Shown piece after piece: positions 24,052 to 31,923 of a DNA stretch of 64,000 nt; position 1 is the stretch's first letter, and each line of letters starts with the position of its first letter. Under the pieces are notes generated by a model, which ran no database searches, was not told the origin of the DNA, and saw only the letters and a program-made list of their open reading frames with translations. The position numbers and the translations under genes are program-made. This DNA comes from Halothermothrix orenii H 168 (lineage in GTDB: Bacteria; Bacillota; Halanaerobiia; Halanaerobiales; Halothermotrichaceae), in assembly GCF_000020485.1 (NCBI RefSeq), contig NC_011899.1:345501-409500 (forward strand), written 5' to 3'.

Positions 24052-24119
24052 ATAGTTAGTTAAATAACATTATAGTTATTTATATTACAATATAATTATT
24101 ATTTTAAGGAGGGAACAAA

Positions 24120-24299
24120 ATGATTATTAAAGTTAAACAGGAAGAGGTTAAGTCAGTCGACCCGGATTATAAGGGGCAACAGTTTTATCACGAAGGGGAA
24201 AAGATTAAGTTGCTTGATGGCAGAGAAGGCATTTTTAAAGGTGTTGAAAGGCGTAATTATCCAGATGATGATTTGATAATTGTTAAACTGGAGGATTAG
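24120..24299 (+). CDS. 59-residue hypothetical protein
   Basis: ATG at 24120 after AAGGAGGGAAC. The product MIIKVKQEEVKSVDPDYKG.. has alternating strands and a GEKIKLLDGREGIFKGVE turn, which looks like a small SH3-like barrel. Function unknown. First gene downstream of the consensus promoter at 24023. Confidence 0.6.
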   Translation: MIIKVKQEEVKSVDPDYKGQQFYHEGEKIKLLDGREGIFKGVERRNYPDDDLIIVKLED

Positions 24300-24331
24300 A
24301 GGCAAGCAGTTAAAAAAAGGGGGGGTTAAAG

Positions 24332-24502
24332 ATGGATGTAAAAGAGAGTACTAAAAAACAGATTGAACAATATTTATTTGATATTGCAAAAACAGCAATT
24401 ATGATGGAACGTACTGATAAGCCAGAAATAAGGGCTTTCCAGCGAGAAAGTATTGAATTTAGAGTAGATAAGATAATGGAAAGGCTAAAATTATTAACTT
24501 AG
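24332..24502 (+). CDS. 56-residue hypothetical protein
   Basis: ATG at 24332 preceded by AAGGGGGGGTTAAAG. A helical protein (KKQIEQYLFDIAKTAIMMERTDK, then FQRESIEFRVDKIMERLKLL). No family recognised. In line with the neighbouring small genes, same strand. Confidence 0.55.
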   Translation: MDVKESTKKQIEQYLFDIAKTAIMMERTDKPEIRAFQRESIEFRVDKIMERLKLLT

Positions 24503-24561
24503 CTGGTAGTGGACTAAACAAAGCCTATATAGCTTAAAAGTTATTCAAGGAGGAAAAAGAA

Positions 24562-24882
24562 ATGTTAAACAGCACAAAGCAGCATATTGTTGATGTTTTA
24601 GTTAATGATGAAGAATATCAGAGGGTAACAAGCCAGATTGAAGAAGTGTTGCCGCATAAATTAGCAGCAGATGGAGTCGATGATGAGAACATGAATTTAT
24701 TGATTAAACTGGAAAATCTAATAATGGAAGTTGCCTATTTGAAGGGATATGCAGATGGCTTAGAGGAAAGTACAATTAAGAAAGTGAAAGAGGAGCCAGG
24801 GAAATATTTAAGCATAAACGAGGTTTATAACCTGACAGATGAAATGGGCATTACTGGACAAATAGAAAAGCCAGCCCGATAA
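24562..24882 (+). CDS. Hypothetical element protein
   Basis: 106 residues, acidic and helical: NSTKQHIVDVLVNDEEYQ, then LIKLENLIMEVAYLKGYADGLEES. ATG follows AAGGAGG by seven bases. Similar short helical proteins are frequent in phage early regions; the function is unknown. A hairpin follows before the Com-like gene. Confidence 0.6.
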   Translation: MLNSTKQHIVDVLVNDEEYQRVTSQIEEVLPHKLAADGVDDENMNLLIKLENLIMEVAYLKGYADGLEESTIKKVKEEPGKYLSINEVYNLTDEMGITGQIEKPAR

Positions 24883-24920
24883 AGGACTGACTTCACACCA
24901 ATTGTATTATAACATAAATG

Positions 24921-24944
24921 GCCCGGGTGTTACAGCCCGGGTTT
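24921..24944 (+). terminator. CCCGGG-CCCGGG hairpin
   Basis: CCCGGG, loop TGTTACAG, CCCGGG, then TTTAGATTT. A short T-tract makes it a weak terminator or attenuator before the Com-like and integrase genes. Confidence 0.5.
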
Positions 24945-24997
24945 AGATTTAAAACTATTTTATTTAATAGTATTCTACCAAAAGGAGGTATTTAAAA

Positions 24998-25123
24998 GTG
25001 AAACAGTACAGGTGCAAGAATTGTAACCGCAGATTATTTGATGAAGAATTAATAAAAGGCAAAATCAAAATAAAGTGTCCGAGATGTGGGCAAATAAATA
25101 TATTAAAAAGAGGGACTGATTAA
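24998..25123 (+). CDS. Com-like zinc-finger protein (41 residues)
   Basis: GTG at 24998 after AAAGGAGG. The product has CKNCNRRLFDEE at the start and IKCPRCGQINI further on: two CxxC pairs spaced as in the Mu Com family, whose founder is an RNA-binding translational activator. Such genes are widespread in Firmicutes phages. Two bases separate its stop from the integrase start, so translation is probably coupled. Confidence 0.75.
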   Translation: MKQYRCKNCNRRLFDEELIKGKIKIKCPRCGQINILKRGTD

Positions 25124-25124
25124 T

Positions 25125-26300
25125 ATGGCCCGAGGAGCTGGGGAAGGAACTATTGTTAAACGTAAAGATGGCCTATGGCAGGGAGCCGTTACAATTGGGA
25201 CAGATCCGCAGACCGGGAAACAGAAGCGTAAATATTTTTATGGCAAGACTAAAAAAGAAGTTGCAAAGAAAATGACAGAATTAAAGATGAAACTGTTTAA
25301 CGGTACATATTCAGAACCTAGCGAAATGAAGTTAATAGATTGGCTTCACAGGTGGATTGAAGGCCGGAAGTCCACATTAGCATATAGCACATACAGAAAC
25401 TATAAAGTTATGATTAACAACCATTTGGCCGATGATATAGGGGAAACAAAACTAAAAGATTTGAAGGCCCGGCAGGTGCAGGAATTACTTAATGATAAAT
25501 TGGAGAAGGGTAAAGTTTATGGGGAAGGTGGTTTATCCCCCAGAACCGTTAAATATATCTATTCTACATTACACACAGCGCTTGAGCAGGCAGTCAAGGA
25601 GAATATGATACCACGTAACATTTGTAAAGCCGTTGAGGTCCCTAAAAAGCAGGAAGAAAAGAAGCTGCATACCTGGAATAAGAAACAGGTTAACATATTC
25701 CTGAAGGCAGCCAGAGACTACAAATATTTTATTCTTCATTACCTTGCATTAAATACCGGCATGAGAAGAGGGGAATTATTAGGCCTGCAATGGAAGGATA
25801 TTGACATGGAGAAAAAGCGAATTGAGGTAAAACGACAGTTGGCCCGGACAGATGAAGGACTGATTTTCAAAAAAGTAAAGACAAAATCAGGTAATAGGAC
25901 CATACCAATAACTGATAATGTAGTAAGGGAATTAAAACGACATCAAATAAAGCAGGGTGAAAAACGGTTAGCATTGGGAGAAGCATACAATAAAAAAGCA
26001 GATTTAGTTGCAAGTAATGGAATAGGTAACCCGATAGATCCCCGGAATTTAGTAAGAGATTTTAAGGATATAATAGAGGAAACTGGATTACCTGAAATAA
26101 GGTATCATGATTTAAGGCATACCTTTGCTACTCTATTCCTGGAAGCGAAAGGGCCAATTAAAACCCTGCAGCAGATATTAGGACACTCTTCCATTACAGT
26201 AACAATTGACACTTATTCACACGTAACAGAGGAAATGCTAATTGAAGCAGAACGGAAAATGGAAACTATGTTTAAGGTTATTGGTAATGATAAAGAGTAA
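25125..26300 (+). CDS. int: Tyrosine-type site-specific integrase
   Basis: Recombinase of 391 residues that would insert and excise this element at tRNA-Thr. The N-terminus GEGTIVKRKDGLWQGAVTIG is the AP2-like arm-binding domain of Tn916-type integrases; a SAM-like core-binding domain spans about 65-165; the catalytic domain shows Arg in NTGMRRGELLGLQW, HDLRHTFATLF with the HxxR pair, and LGHSSITVTIDTYSH with the final His and nucleophilic Tyr. All key residues are present, so it should be active. It ends about 150 bases from attR and is flanked there by arm-type repeats. Confidence 0.96.
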   Translation: MARGAGEGTIVKRKDGLWQGAVTIGTDPQTGKQKRKYFYGKTKKEVAKKMTELKMKLFNGTYSEPSEMKLIDWLHRWIEGRKSTLAYSTYRNYKVMINNHLADDIGETKLKDLKARQVQELLNDKLEKGKVYGEGGLSPRTVKYIYSTLHTALEQAVKENMIPRNICKAVEVPKKQEEKKLHTWNKKQVNIFLKAARDYKYFILHYLALNTGMRRGELLGLQWKDIDMEKKRIEVKRQLARTDEGLIFKKVKTKSGNRTIPITDNVVRELKRHQIKQGEKRLALGEAYNKKADLVASNGIGNPIDPRNLVRDFKDIIEETGLPEIRYHDLRHTFATLFLEAKGPIKTLQQILGHSSITVTIDTYSHVTEEMLIEAERKMETMFKVIGNDKE

Positions 26301-26304
26301 AATC

Positions 26305-26327
26305 ACTACATCTATCACTACATCTAT
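26305..26327 (+). repeat. Right arm-type integrase sites (two direct copies)
   Basis: ACTACATCTAT at 26305-26315 and 26317-26327, 12 bases apart, just after the integrase stop. They match the pair at 13492-13513. Confidence 0.65.
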
Positions 26328-26453
26328 TTGGGCTGAAAATAGGGTTATTAGCCTGAAAATGTTGGAAATAACTTACATTACTAATCCTTTATAATCCCCG
26401 ACATAACAGTAATCTTTGATTTTATATAAACTAGACTGGAAGGGAAAAGTCTT

Positions 26454-26499
26454 AATCGTAATCAGCGGGTTGCGGGTTCAAGTCCTGTCACCGGCTCCA
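26454..26499 (+). repeat. attR core: tRNA-Thr 3' end, direct repeat copy 2
   Basis: 45 of 46 bases match the 3' end of tRNA-Thr (13397-13442). No 5' half of a tRNA precedes it, so it is a junction and not a second gene. Confidence 0.93.
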
Positions 26500-26515
26500 G
26501 TCATATCAAGGCTTC

Positions 26516-26543
26516 ATGGCTCTTTTGAAAAGAGCCATTTTTT
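26516..26543 (+). terminator. Displaced tRNA-Thr terminator
   Basis: ATGGCTCTTT / AAAGAGCCAT hairpin with six T, 17 bases beyond attR. Before integration it would have directly followed tRNA-Thr, and it now marks where the old chromosome resumes. Confidence 0.85.
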
Positions 26544-26768
26544 AGTTTGACAATAATTTGACAACAATGTGGATTAAACTAGATTAAAAAAGAATGGACT
26601 CAGGAAACTATAGTTGGTCATGATTGGGTTATAATCTTGAATCCTGATTATTTGAGAAGATCTCTACCCAGACATTGTTACCGAAAGAATCTTTGAGACT
26701 AAATTTATTTTGGATGAAATTAAAGAATAATATAAAAAAATGGGGGTGGGCACCCCCTGAGTTGCAGG

Positions 26769-27691
26769 CTATGGTTTGATGGGTTCATAAAGGTCAAGCT
26801 GAACGGTATTAATATCTAAATTATAACCGGTGAGAGTAATATGTTCTTCAAGACAAATTCCTTCCCGATAACTGAATTCACTTTCTTTAACCCACTTATA
26901 TAATTGTTTCCACCTTTCACCAACATCAAATTCTCTGAAGTTTGTGTTGGTAACAGCGTATAGACCTCCGGAAAATTTTCTGATTTTCATCTCTTCAGGA
27001 ATGTTAAAATTTTTGTGCGGGATAGTAACCCAGAATTCATAACCATAAACTGCTTTGTCGGGCGTGGGGGAAGGATTATCGAATCCAAAAAAACGGGTAC
27101 CTGGAAGCTGGAGTAAATTATACTTCTTTGCCCACTTGAATATTACTTCCCAGGCCCTGGGTTCAGGTGATTCAGCTTCAGCACGATAAGAAGCAACCCA
27201 CACCGGTTTTAACTCAACAATTCTAACTTCAGAATCAGTCAATCTTTTCAATTCACCCTCACCTTCCCTGGATTTTTTTTCAACCTGTTTCATCCCATTT
27301 TTTATAGCTGTGTATTTTCTCTGAAGGATTTCCAGGGCTTTGCAGAGATTTCTGTGATTATTATTTTCTAGTGTAAAGATAAATTGTTCAATTATTTCCT
27401 TTTTGTTTTTAAGTTCCTGGAGGTCCTGGTTCATTTCTTTTACTTTTGCAATAAGTATTTCCACAATTGTTTTCAGATTAGTAGAAGACAGGATTTTTTT
27501 TATTTCTTCGATGGATAATCCGATTTGTCTTAGAAGCAGGATGTGCTTTAAGGTTTTATGGTTTTTTGGTCATAGTATCTATATCTGGATTGACCTATTC
27601 TTCTGCTTTGTAGCAGGTTTACTTCTTCATAATATCTCAGAGTTCTACCGGATATGTTAAACATTTCAGCCAGTTTGCCAATCCTTATCAA
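26769..27691 (-). pseudogene. Frameshifted MerR-family regulator with GyrI-like effector domain
   Basis: Read from a TTG near 27691, the minus strand encodes a MerR HTH (IRIGKLAEMFNISGRTLRYY, then EEVNLLQSRRIGQSRYRYYDQ) and then hits TAA after IKP. Adding one base at the short A-run near 27554-27557 restores the frame as TLKHILLLRQIGLSIEEIKKIL and runs into the intact remainder (26769-27464): a coiled coil and a GyrI/BmrR-type ligand-binding domain (VWVASYRAEAESPE, LYAVTNTNF). Whole-length homologues would be single-component multidrug or redox sensors. As sequenced it is broken by a one-base deletion; a sequence error remains possible. Confidence 0.75.
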
Positions 27692-27784
27692 TTCATCCTT
27701 AATTTTAAACCCCCCTTTTTATTTGATATTTCTACTGTATAACTATTATATAGCTTTACGCAAGGTAAAGGTCAATCCCTTTAG

Positions 27785-27925
27785 CCAAAATTAACCTTAA
27801 ATGTCGTGGCTTCCCGTTTAAAGGAAGGGATATTTGACACAGACTTTCCTGAAGAAGCAGCTGAATTATATATACACTTAAGTAATATTTTTAAGAAAAT
27901 GGATTCTGAGGTGAGACGACTGTAA
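27785..27925 (+). pseudogene. Remnant of a TetR-family regulator C-terminus
   Basis: A short in-frame stretch ending at TAA 27923-27925 reads SRLKEGIFDTDFPEEAAELYIHL, which resembles the C-terminal EGxFxTDxPEExAEL region of TetR-type regulators. No start codon with ribosome site and no HTH part is present upstream. Most likely a leftover from an earlier deletion beside the integration site. Confidence 0.4.
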
Positions 27926-27940
27926 TTTAGATGTGGAGGG

Positions 27941-27980
27941 ATTATGGATTTTATTGAGAGATTATGGATTTTATTGAGAG
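27941..27980 (+). repeat. Perfect tandem duplication, 2 x 20 bp
   Basis: The unit ATTATGGATTTTATTGAGAG occurs at 27941-27960 and again at 27961-27980 without change. A recent duplication in decayed sequence. Confidence 0.9.
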
Positions 27981-28476
27981 GGGCAGGTAAAATAACCAAT
28001 TTTAAATTTATCAAAAATCTGGATCAAATTGATTAAAATGATTTTTCGCTGGCAGGCGGATAGGGCAGTAATCTTGGAGAGATGGTTAAGGCTGGACTTC
28101 CTGATCCAGGAGGATTTGTGATTGGTTTTGGAGTTTGATTAATTAAAATCAAGGAGAAACAGGTGGTTAAGAGTTAAGGAAAATGATGATAACATAGAGA
28201 AATATTAATTTACAAGGAGATCTTTTATTTTTAGATAAATATTATAGTATGCAACTTTATTTACTTTCTAAGATAATTGTTCCGGGATAAGGAATACTGT
28301 GACAAATGATATTGGTCGTATTGATTATGAAGATGTAGATTTGAAGACTATTCTTGATTTGTATCACAATAATTAATAAATTCATCTTACAGACAATATA
28401 AGATATATTTACTAATGAATGTTACTATTAAAAATCTGTTTTTTTAAGCTAATTAATGTTTTATAAGGAGGTAAAA
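27981..28476. other. Decayed intergenic region
   Basis: No intact gene. A 25-codon open stretch at 28301-28378 (GTG to TAA) without ribosome site reads like a gene end but matches nothing I know. A ribosome site for the next gene lies at 28464-28471. With the MerR and TetR fragments this makes a 1.7-kb scar zone. Confidence 0.5.
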
Positions 28477-29319
28477 ATGTTATTAAAAGAAATACTGGAT
28501 ATAAGAGGGCTTACTAATTATAAAATTAAACTGGTTAGACATAATGTTAATAGAGAATATATTAAAAAAATAATGAACAATGGAAACTTTAATTTATATC
28601 AATCTGTACATAAAACAAATATATTTAAAGGTTATGATTATATTATAACTTTTACCAACTTGGAGAGAACAAAAGCATCACTTTATGGGGTATATAAAGT
28701 AAAAGGAGTCGAGAAAATTCAGGAATTACCTGAAGAAATTTGTTTTATTAAAGAACCTGAATCCTGGGATAAAGGTCCTTTTTATAAATATAGAATAGAA
28801 GAAGTTAATTTATTATCTGACCTGAAAAAAAGGCTAGTAATTGACTGGGGGGCGGCTACTCGTTCCTGGCACCAGAAAAAATTAAATAAAGAAGTAATAG
28901 AAATATTTCCTGTAGGTTTTGTTAAAACTTTTCCTGGATACCAAAATGTTATTTTATCTTTTAAAGAACTATCTAGAATAGTAAATAATCCTGATTCAAA
29001 TAGGGAATGGAAATCAGCTTTATCTAGTGTTTACGGAGTATATCTTATTTTAGATATTACTGATGGAAAGCAGTATGTAGGTTCTGCCTATGGAGAAGAA
29101 GGTATTTGGGGTAGGTGGAAATGTTATGTTAAAACAAAACATGGTAATAATAAATTATTAATAGATTTACTTAAATCAGATCCAGATAGATACAAACATT
29201 TTCAGTTCAGCATTTTAGATATTCTTCCTATTACTTCAATGAAAGAAGAGGTTATTAACCTTGAATCAATAACTAAGGAAAAACTGGGCTCAAATGTCTT
29301 TGGGCTGAATGCAAATTAG
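28477..29319 (+). CDS. GIY-YIG nuclease-domain protein
   Basis: Protein of 280 residues. The C-terminal 95 residues hold a GIY-YIG domain: VYGVYLILDITDGKQYVGSAYG followed by GIWGRWKCYV, with the catalytic Arg in GRW and a Glu further on (NLESITKEKLG). The N-terminal 180 residues are unrecognised; they contain a beta-rich part (YDYIITFTNLERTKASLYGVYKV) that may bind DNA. Whether it is a repair, restriction or defence enzyme is unclear. ATG at 28477 follows ATAAGGAGG; an upstream ATG at 28456 is on the other side of that site. It stands alone, right of the mobile-element scar zone. Confidence 0.8.
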   Translation: MLLKEILDIRGLTNYKIKLVRHNVNREYIKKIMNNGNFNLYQSVHKTNIFKGYDYIITFTNLERTKASLYGVYKVKGVEKIQELPEEICFIKEPESWDKGPFYKYRIEEVNLLSDLKKRLVIDWGAATRSWHQKKLNKEVIEIFPVGFVKTFPGYQNVILSFKELSRIVNNPDSNREWKSALSSVYGVYLILDITDGKQYVGSAYGEEGIWGRWKCYVKTKHGNNKLLIDLLKSDPDRYKHFQFSILDILPITSMKEEVINLESITKEKLGSNVFGLNAN

Positions 29320-29358
29320 GAACAAAAAGAATTAAAAAGAAGATATAAGGCACTTTTT

Positions 29359-29389
29359 AAGTTAGGGAAATGTCAATCCCTAACTTTTG
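29359..29389 (+). terminator. Terminator after the GIY-YIG gene
   Basis: AAGTTAGGGA (29359-29368) pairs with TCCCTAACTT (29377-29386), then TTGA. The sequence from here to 29615 has no gene I can support. Confidence 0.75.
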
Positions 29390-29615
29390 ATAGGTGTTTT
29401 ATTATTATTCTTTGTGTATTATATATTTAAAACAAAAAAAGATTAATGAGGAGAGGGGCAATGTAATATTATAAAATTATTTTAAAAGGACATCTTAGTA
29501 AAAAAGGTTTTTGGTGGTTCTGGAGTAAATAAAACTCTAAAATATAAGTTTTAAAAATTTACATTAACTATAAGGGTTATAGTATAATAGTAGATAATTA
29601 AAGGGGAATGATAAA

Positions 29616-29921
29616 TTGAAAAAAATTAAAATTTATTTTATAAGCTTTGGTTCATATATAAAACTATTTATATTTTTATCTGCAGCTTTAGGTGTTTTTA
29701 TAGGTATTATTTCTTTTTTAGGAAGTTTAGTTGGGGCACCAGTAGAAACACATTTTTTATCCATGGTTTATCAAGGTTTACCAGCGGGTATTTTATCTAT
29801 AGTCTTAGCACCTTTCGCATTGGGGTTAACTGGAATTTTGGGGGGAATTGTCAGTTATCTGCCTTTCAAATTTTTATTAAGGTTTATAAATGGTTTATCA
29901 ATAAAGGGTGATTTTAGATGA
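29616..29921 (+). CDS. Small membrane protein of unknown function
   Basis: 101 residues with two or three TM segments (about 13-38, 53-75 and 76-92) rich in Gly, Leu and Ile, and short charged ends. No family motif. TTG at 29616 follows AAAGGGGAATGA. Similar short membrane proteins are often lone genes in Firmicutes. Confidence 0.65.
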   Translation: MKKIKIYFISFGSYIKLFIFLSAALGVFIGIISFLGSLVGAPVETHFLSMVYQGLPAGILSIVLAPFALGLTGILGGIVSYLPFKFLLRFINGLSIKGDFR

Positions 29922-30070
29922 TACAGTGCAAAAACTAACTTAAGCCAAATTAATAATACCTATTAAAACATAGTAGCCATGATTATTGCAATTATTATTT
30001 TTCCAGGGGTAGATATAATCAACAACTTAATTATTTTTGCAAAATAGATAGATTAAAATATCGAAAAATG

Positions 30071-30099
30071 TTGACTTTTATCAGAAATACTGTTATTAT
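30071..30099 (+). promoter_or_regulatory. Promoter upstream of the NCS2 permease/GH31 operon
   Basis: TTGACT (30071-30076), 17-base spacer, TATTAT (30094-30099). It leaves a leader of about 150 bases before the permease start. I see no purine-riboswitch signature in that leader. The wider gap 29922-30259 has no gene. Confidence 0.6.
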
Positions 30100-30170
30100 A
30101 TAAGTAAATAAATAAAATATTCATACATTTTTGGAACAATCAAATTAAAAATTTTATTTTTTTAATTTGA

Positions 30171-30234
30171 TGTTCGCGCGAACTTATATAAGTTTATAAG
30201 CAATTTTTTTATAAGAAATGTGTGCGCGAGAACA
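30171..30234. promoter_or_regulatory. Two LacI-like palindromic operators
   Basis: TGTTCGCGCGAACT at 30171-30184 (core GTTCGCGCGAAC is a perfect palindrome) and TGTGCGCGAGAACA at 30221-30234, 50 bases centre to centre. Central CGCG in AT-rich surroundings is typical of LacI-family sugar-regulator sites. No LacI gene is in the window. Confidence 0.6.
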
Positions 30235-30259
30235 TAGATTACATTAAGGGGGTTAAAAA

Positions 30260-31753
30260 ATGAATCCATTTCAGTTGAAAAAAGGAGACACAGATGCGTT
30301 TTTTGGTGTTTTGTTTGATGGTATGCCCAAGATTATTACCGGGGTAGTTGTTTTAACACCTCTGTTAGGGGCAGATACTGTATTTAAACAACTTCTACCT
30401 TCTATTGGTTTAGCTATTGTTCTGGCAGGACTCTTTTTCTGGTGGCTTGGAGAACAAACAAAGAAAAGAACCGGGAACAAAGATATTGTAGCTCTTCCCG
30501 GGGGAATTAATGCAGGACGGTTTTTTGTCTGGTTGTTTGCTATTATGATTCCTGTTTATAAAGCAACAAATGATGCAAAATTAGCCCTGTTTGTTGGAAT
30601 TGGAGCTAATATTATAAGTTCTATTCTTTCTATTATCATGGCTTTTGTTGGTAAAAAAATTGCTAACATTATTCCTGCTGAAGCATTATTTGGTGGATTA
30701 ACCGGTGGGGCTTTAGCCTGGTTGACACTATCTACTTTTAATGACATGTTTAAAACACCTGAGATGTCCATTATCTCCATGGTATCTATTTTTATTATCC
30801 TGAGTGTTTATTTAGGAAAAGTAAAGCTTAAAATATCCCCGGCTTTATTATCTGTCGGAGTTGGTGTTGTATTAGGTCTTGTTCTTAATGTTGTAACTGC
30901 AGGGGCTTTGAAAGATTCATTAAGTAATTTTGGAATCTATTTACCAGGTGGTGTGATTTTTTCTGGTGGGTATTTTTCTTACCTGATGAAAGGATTAATT
31001 GAAGCCGTTAAATACTTACCAATCATTATTGTGTTTAGTTTCGGGGAGACAATCTCCAATATTCAGGGTCTGGAGCAGGCCAGAGGATTAGGGGATGACT
31101 ATGATATTCGCCAGTCTTTAATCGGGGTTAATATTGTTTCTCTAATTTCAGGTTTCTTTGGTAACCCCTTCTGTATTGGTATCTGGTGGGGATATCCTTC
31201 CTGGAAAGAAGTAAAGGCAGGAACAGGTTATCAGATATTGCATGGCCTGGCGTATTTACTTCTTTCAGTTACAGGTATTGTTGCTATTGTAACCAGTCTT
31301 ATTCCTGTGGGAGCTGTACTACCTATCTTAATCTTCATCGGACTTGCTTCTACTCAGTCTGCCTTTGCCAATTATGATGCCAGGTATTATGGTATTATGG
31401 CCCTGGCTATGGCTATTCCGATTGCCGAGCTTACCAAAGCACCAGATTTTATTGCTAAAGGAGCGATGTTAATTTCTCTGGTCTGGGGTTCTGTTTTGGT
31501 TTACATTGCTAAAAACGAATGGAAAAAAGTTTCCTTTAGTTTTCTAGTAGGAGCCCTCTTATCATTACTGGGATTAATGCATACACCCAACTTTATTATT
31601 AATTTTAAACTAACTGAATCCGGTGCTTTCAATGGAATTAATTTCACCATGGATGCCTGGAAGCCGGCCATTGCTTACCTGATTATTGCGGCAATAACTT
31701 ACTTCTTCGCTAAAAAAGGCAACATAAGTTATGAAGAGGAAGTTCAATCATAA
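30260..31753 (+). CDS. NCS2-type permease (AzgA-like purine/uracil permease family)
   Basis: Membrane protein of 497 residues with about 12-14 TM helices and the NCS2 layout: GDTDAFFGVLFDGMPKIITGVVVLTPLLG at the start (the AzgA-like opening), GGLTGGALAWLTLS, and a second signature around VFSFGETISNIQGLEQARGLGDDY. Known members import purines, uracil or related bases by proton symport. The gene leads an operon with a GH31 glycosidase and a second permease of the same family, which raises doubt about a nucleobase substrate. ATG follows AAGGGGGTTAAAA. Two operators lie upstream. Confidence 0.85.
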   Translation: MNPFQLKKGDTDAFFGVLFDGMPKIITGVVVLTPLLGADTVFKQLLPSIGLAIVLAGLFFWWLGEQTKKRTGNKDIVALPGGINAGRFFVWLFAIMIPVYKATNDAKLALFVGIGANIISSILSIIMAFVGKKIANIIPAEALFGGLTGGALAWLTLSTFNDMFKTPEMSIISMVSIFIILSVYLGKVKLKISPALLSVGVGVVLGLVLNVVTAGALKDSLSNFGIYLPGGVIFSGGYFSYLMKGLIEAVKYLPIIIVFSFGETISNIQGLEQARGLGDDYDIRQSLIGVNIVSLISGFFGNPFCIGIWWGYPSWKEVKAGTGYQILHGLAYLLLSVTGIVAIVTSLIPVGAVLPILIFIGLASTQSAFANYDARYYGIMALAMAIPIAELTKAPDFIAKGAMLISLVWGSVLVYIAKNEWKKVSFSFLVGALLSLLGLMHTPNFIINFKLTESGAFNGINFTMDAWKPAIAYLIIAAITYFFAKKGNISYEEEVQS

Positions 31754-31775
31754 TTGATATAAGGTATAATTTAGC

Positions 31776-31810
31776 GGGGAGTATAGGTTTCCGGGCCTGT
31801 ACTCCCCTTT
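31776..31810 (+). terminator. Terminator after the first NCS2 permease
   Basis: GGGGAGTA (31776-31783) pairs with TACTCCCC (31800-31807), then TTTAACTTT. Imperfect T-tract, so partial read-through into the glycosidase gene is possible. Confidence 0.75.
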
Positions 31811-31923
31811 AACTTTCTAGAACAATCAGCTATAATACTATACCCTGCTCATATTTTATTTTAAGGTTATTAAAGACAATGATAAAAGACATACGATAAT
31901 AAACGGAAGAGAGGGGATAATAA

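Larger units (their letters stand above)
13443..26499 (+). mobile_element. Integrated 13-kb element at tRNA-Thr, phage-satellite (PICI-like) candidate
   Basis: Bounded by the 46-bp attL/attR repeat. It contains about 20 genes: a minus-strand zinc-finger gene, an XRE regulator, excisionase-like HTH, primase, ERCC4 nuclease, ClpP-like protease, coiled-coil protein, P27-type small terminase, several unknowns, an ArpU-like regulator, a second XRE-type switch, a Com-like zinc finger and an integrase beside attR. I find no large terminase, portal, capsid, tail or lysis gene. That combination is typical of phage-inducible islands, which redirect a helper phage's packaging with their own TerS; a deletion-derived prophage is the alternative. 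Confidence 0.85.

Noticed and set aside
26454-26499. A second tRNA-Thr gene
   Set aside because: Only the 3' 46 bases are present; there is no 5' acceptor or D-arm, so it is attR.
27781-28014. 77-codon minus-strand open stretch in the scar zone
   Set aside because: No ribosome site, no similarity; the opposite strand shows a TetR-like fragment instead.
30100-30259. Purine riboswitch before the NCS2 permease
   Set aside because: No conserved purine-aptamer core (paired loops with TATA and CTAC-type junction) can be found; the palindromes fit protein operators better.
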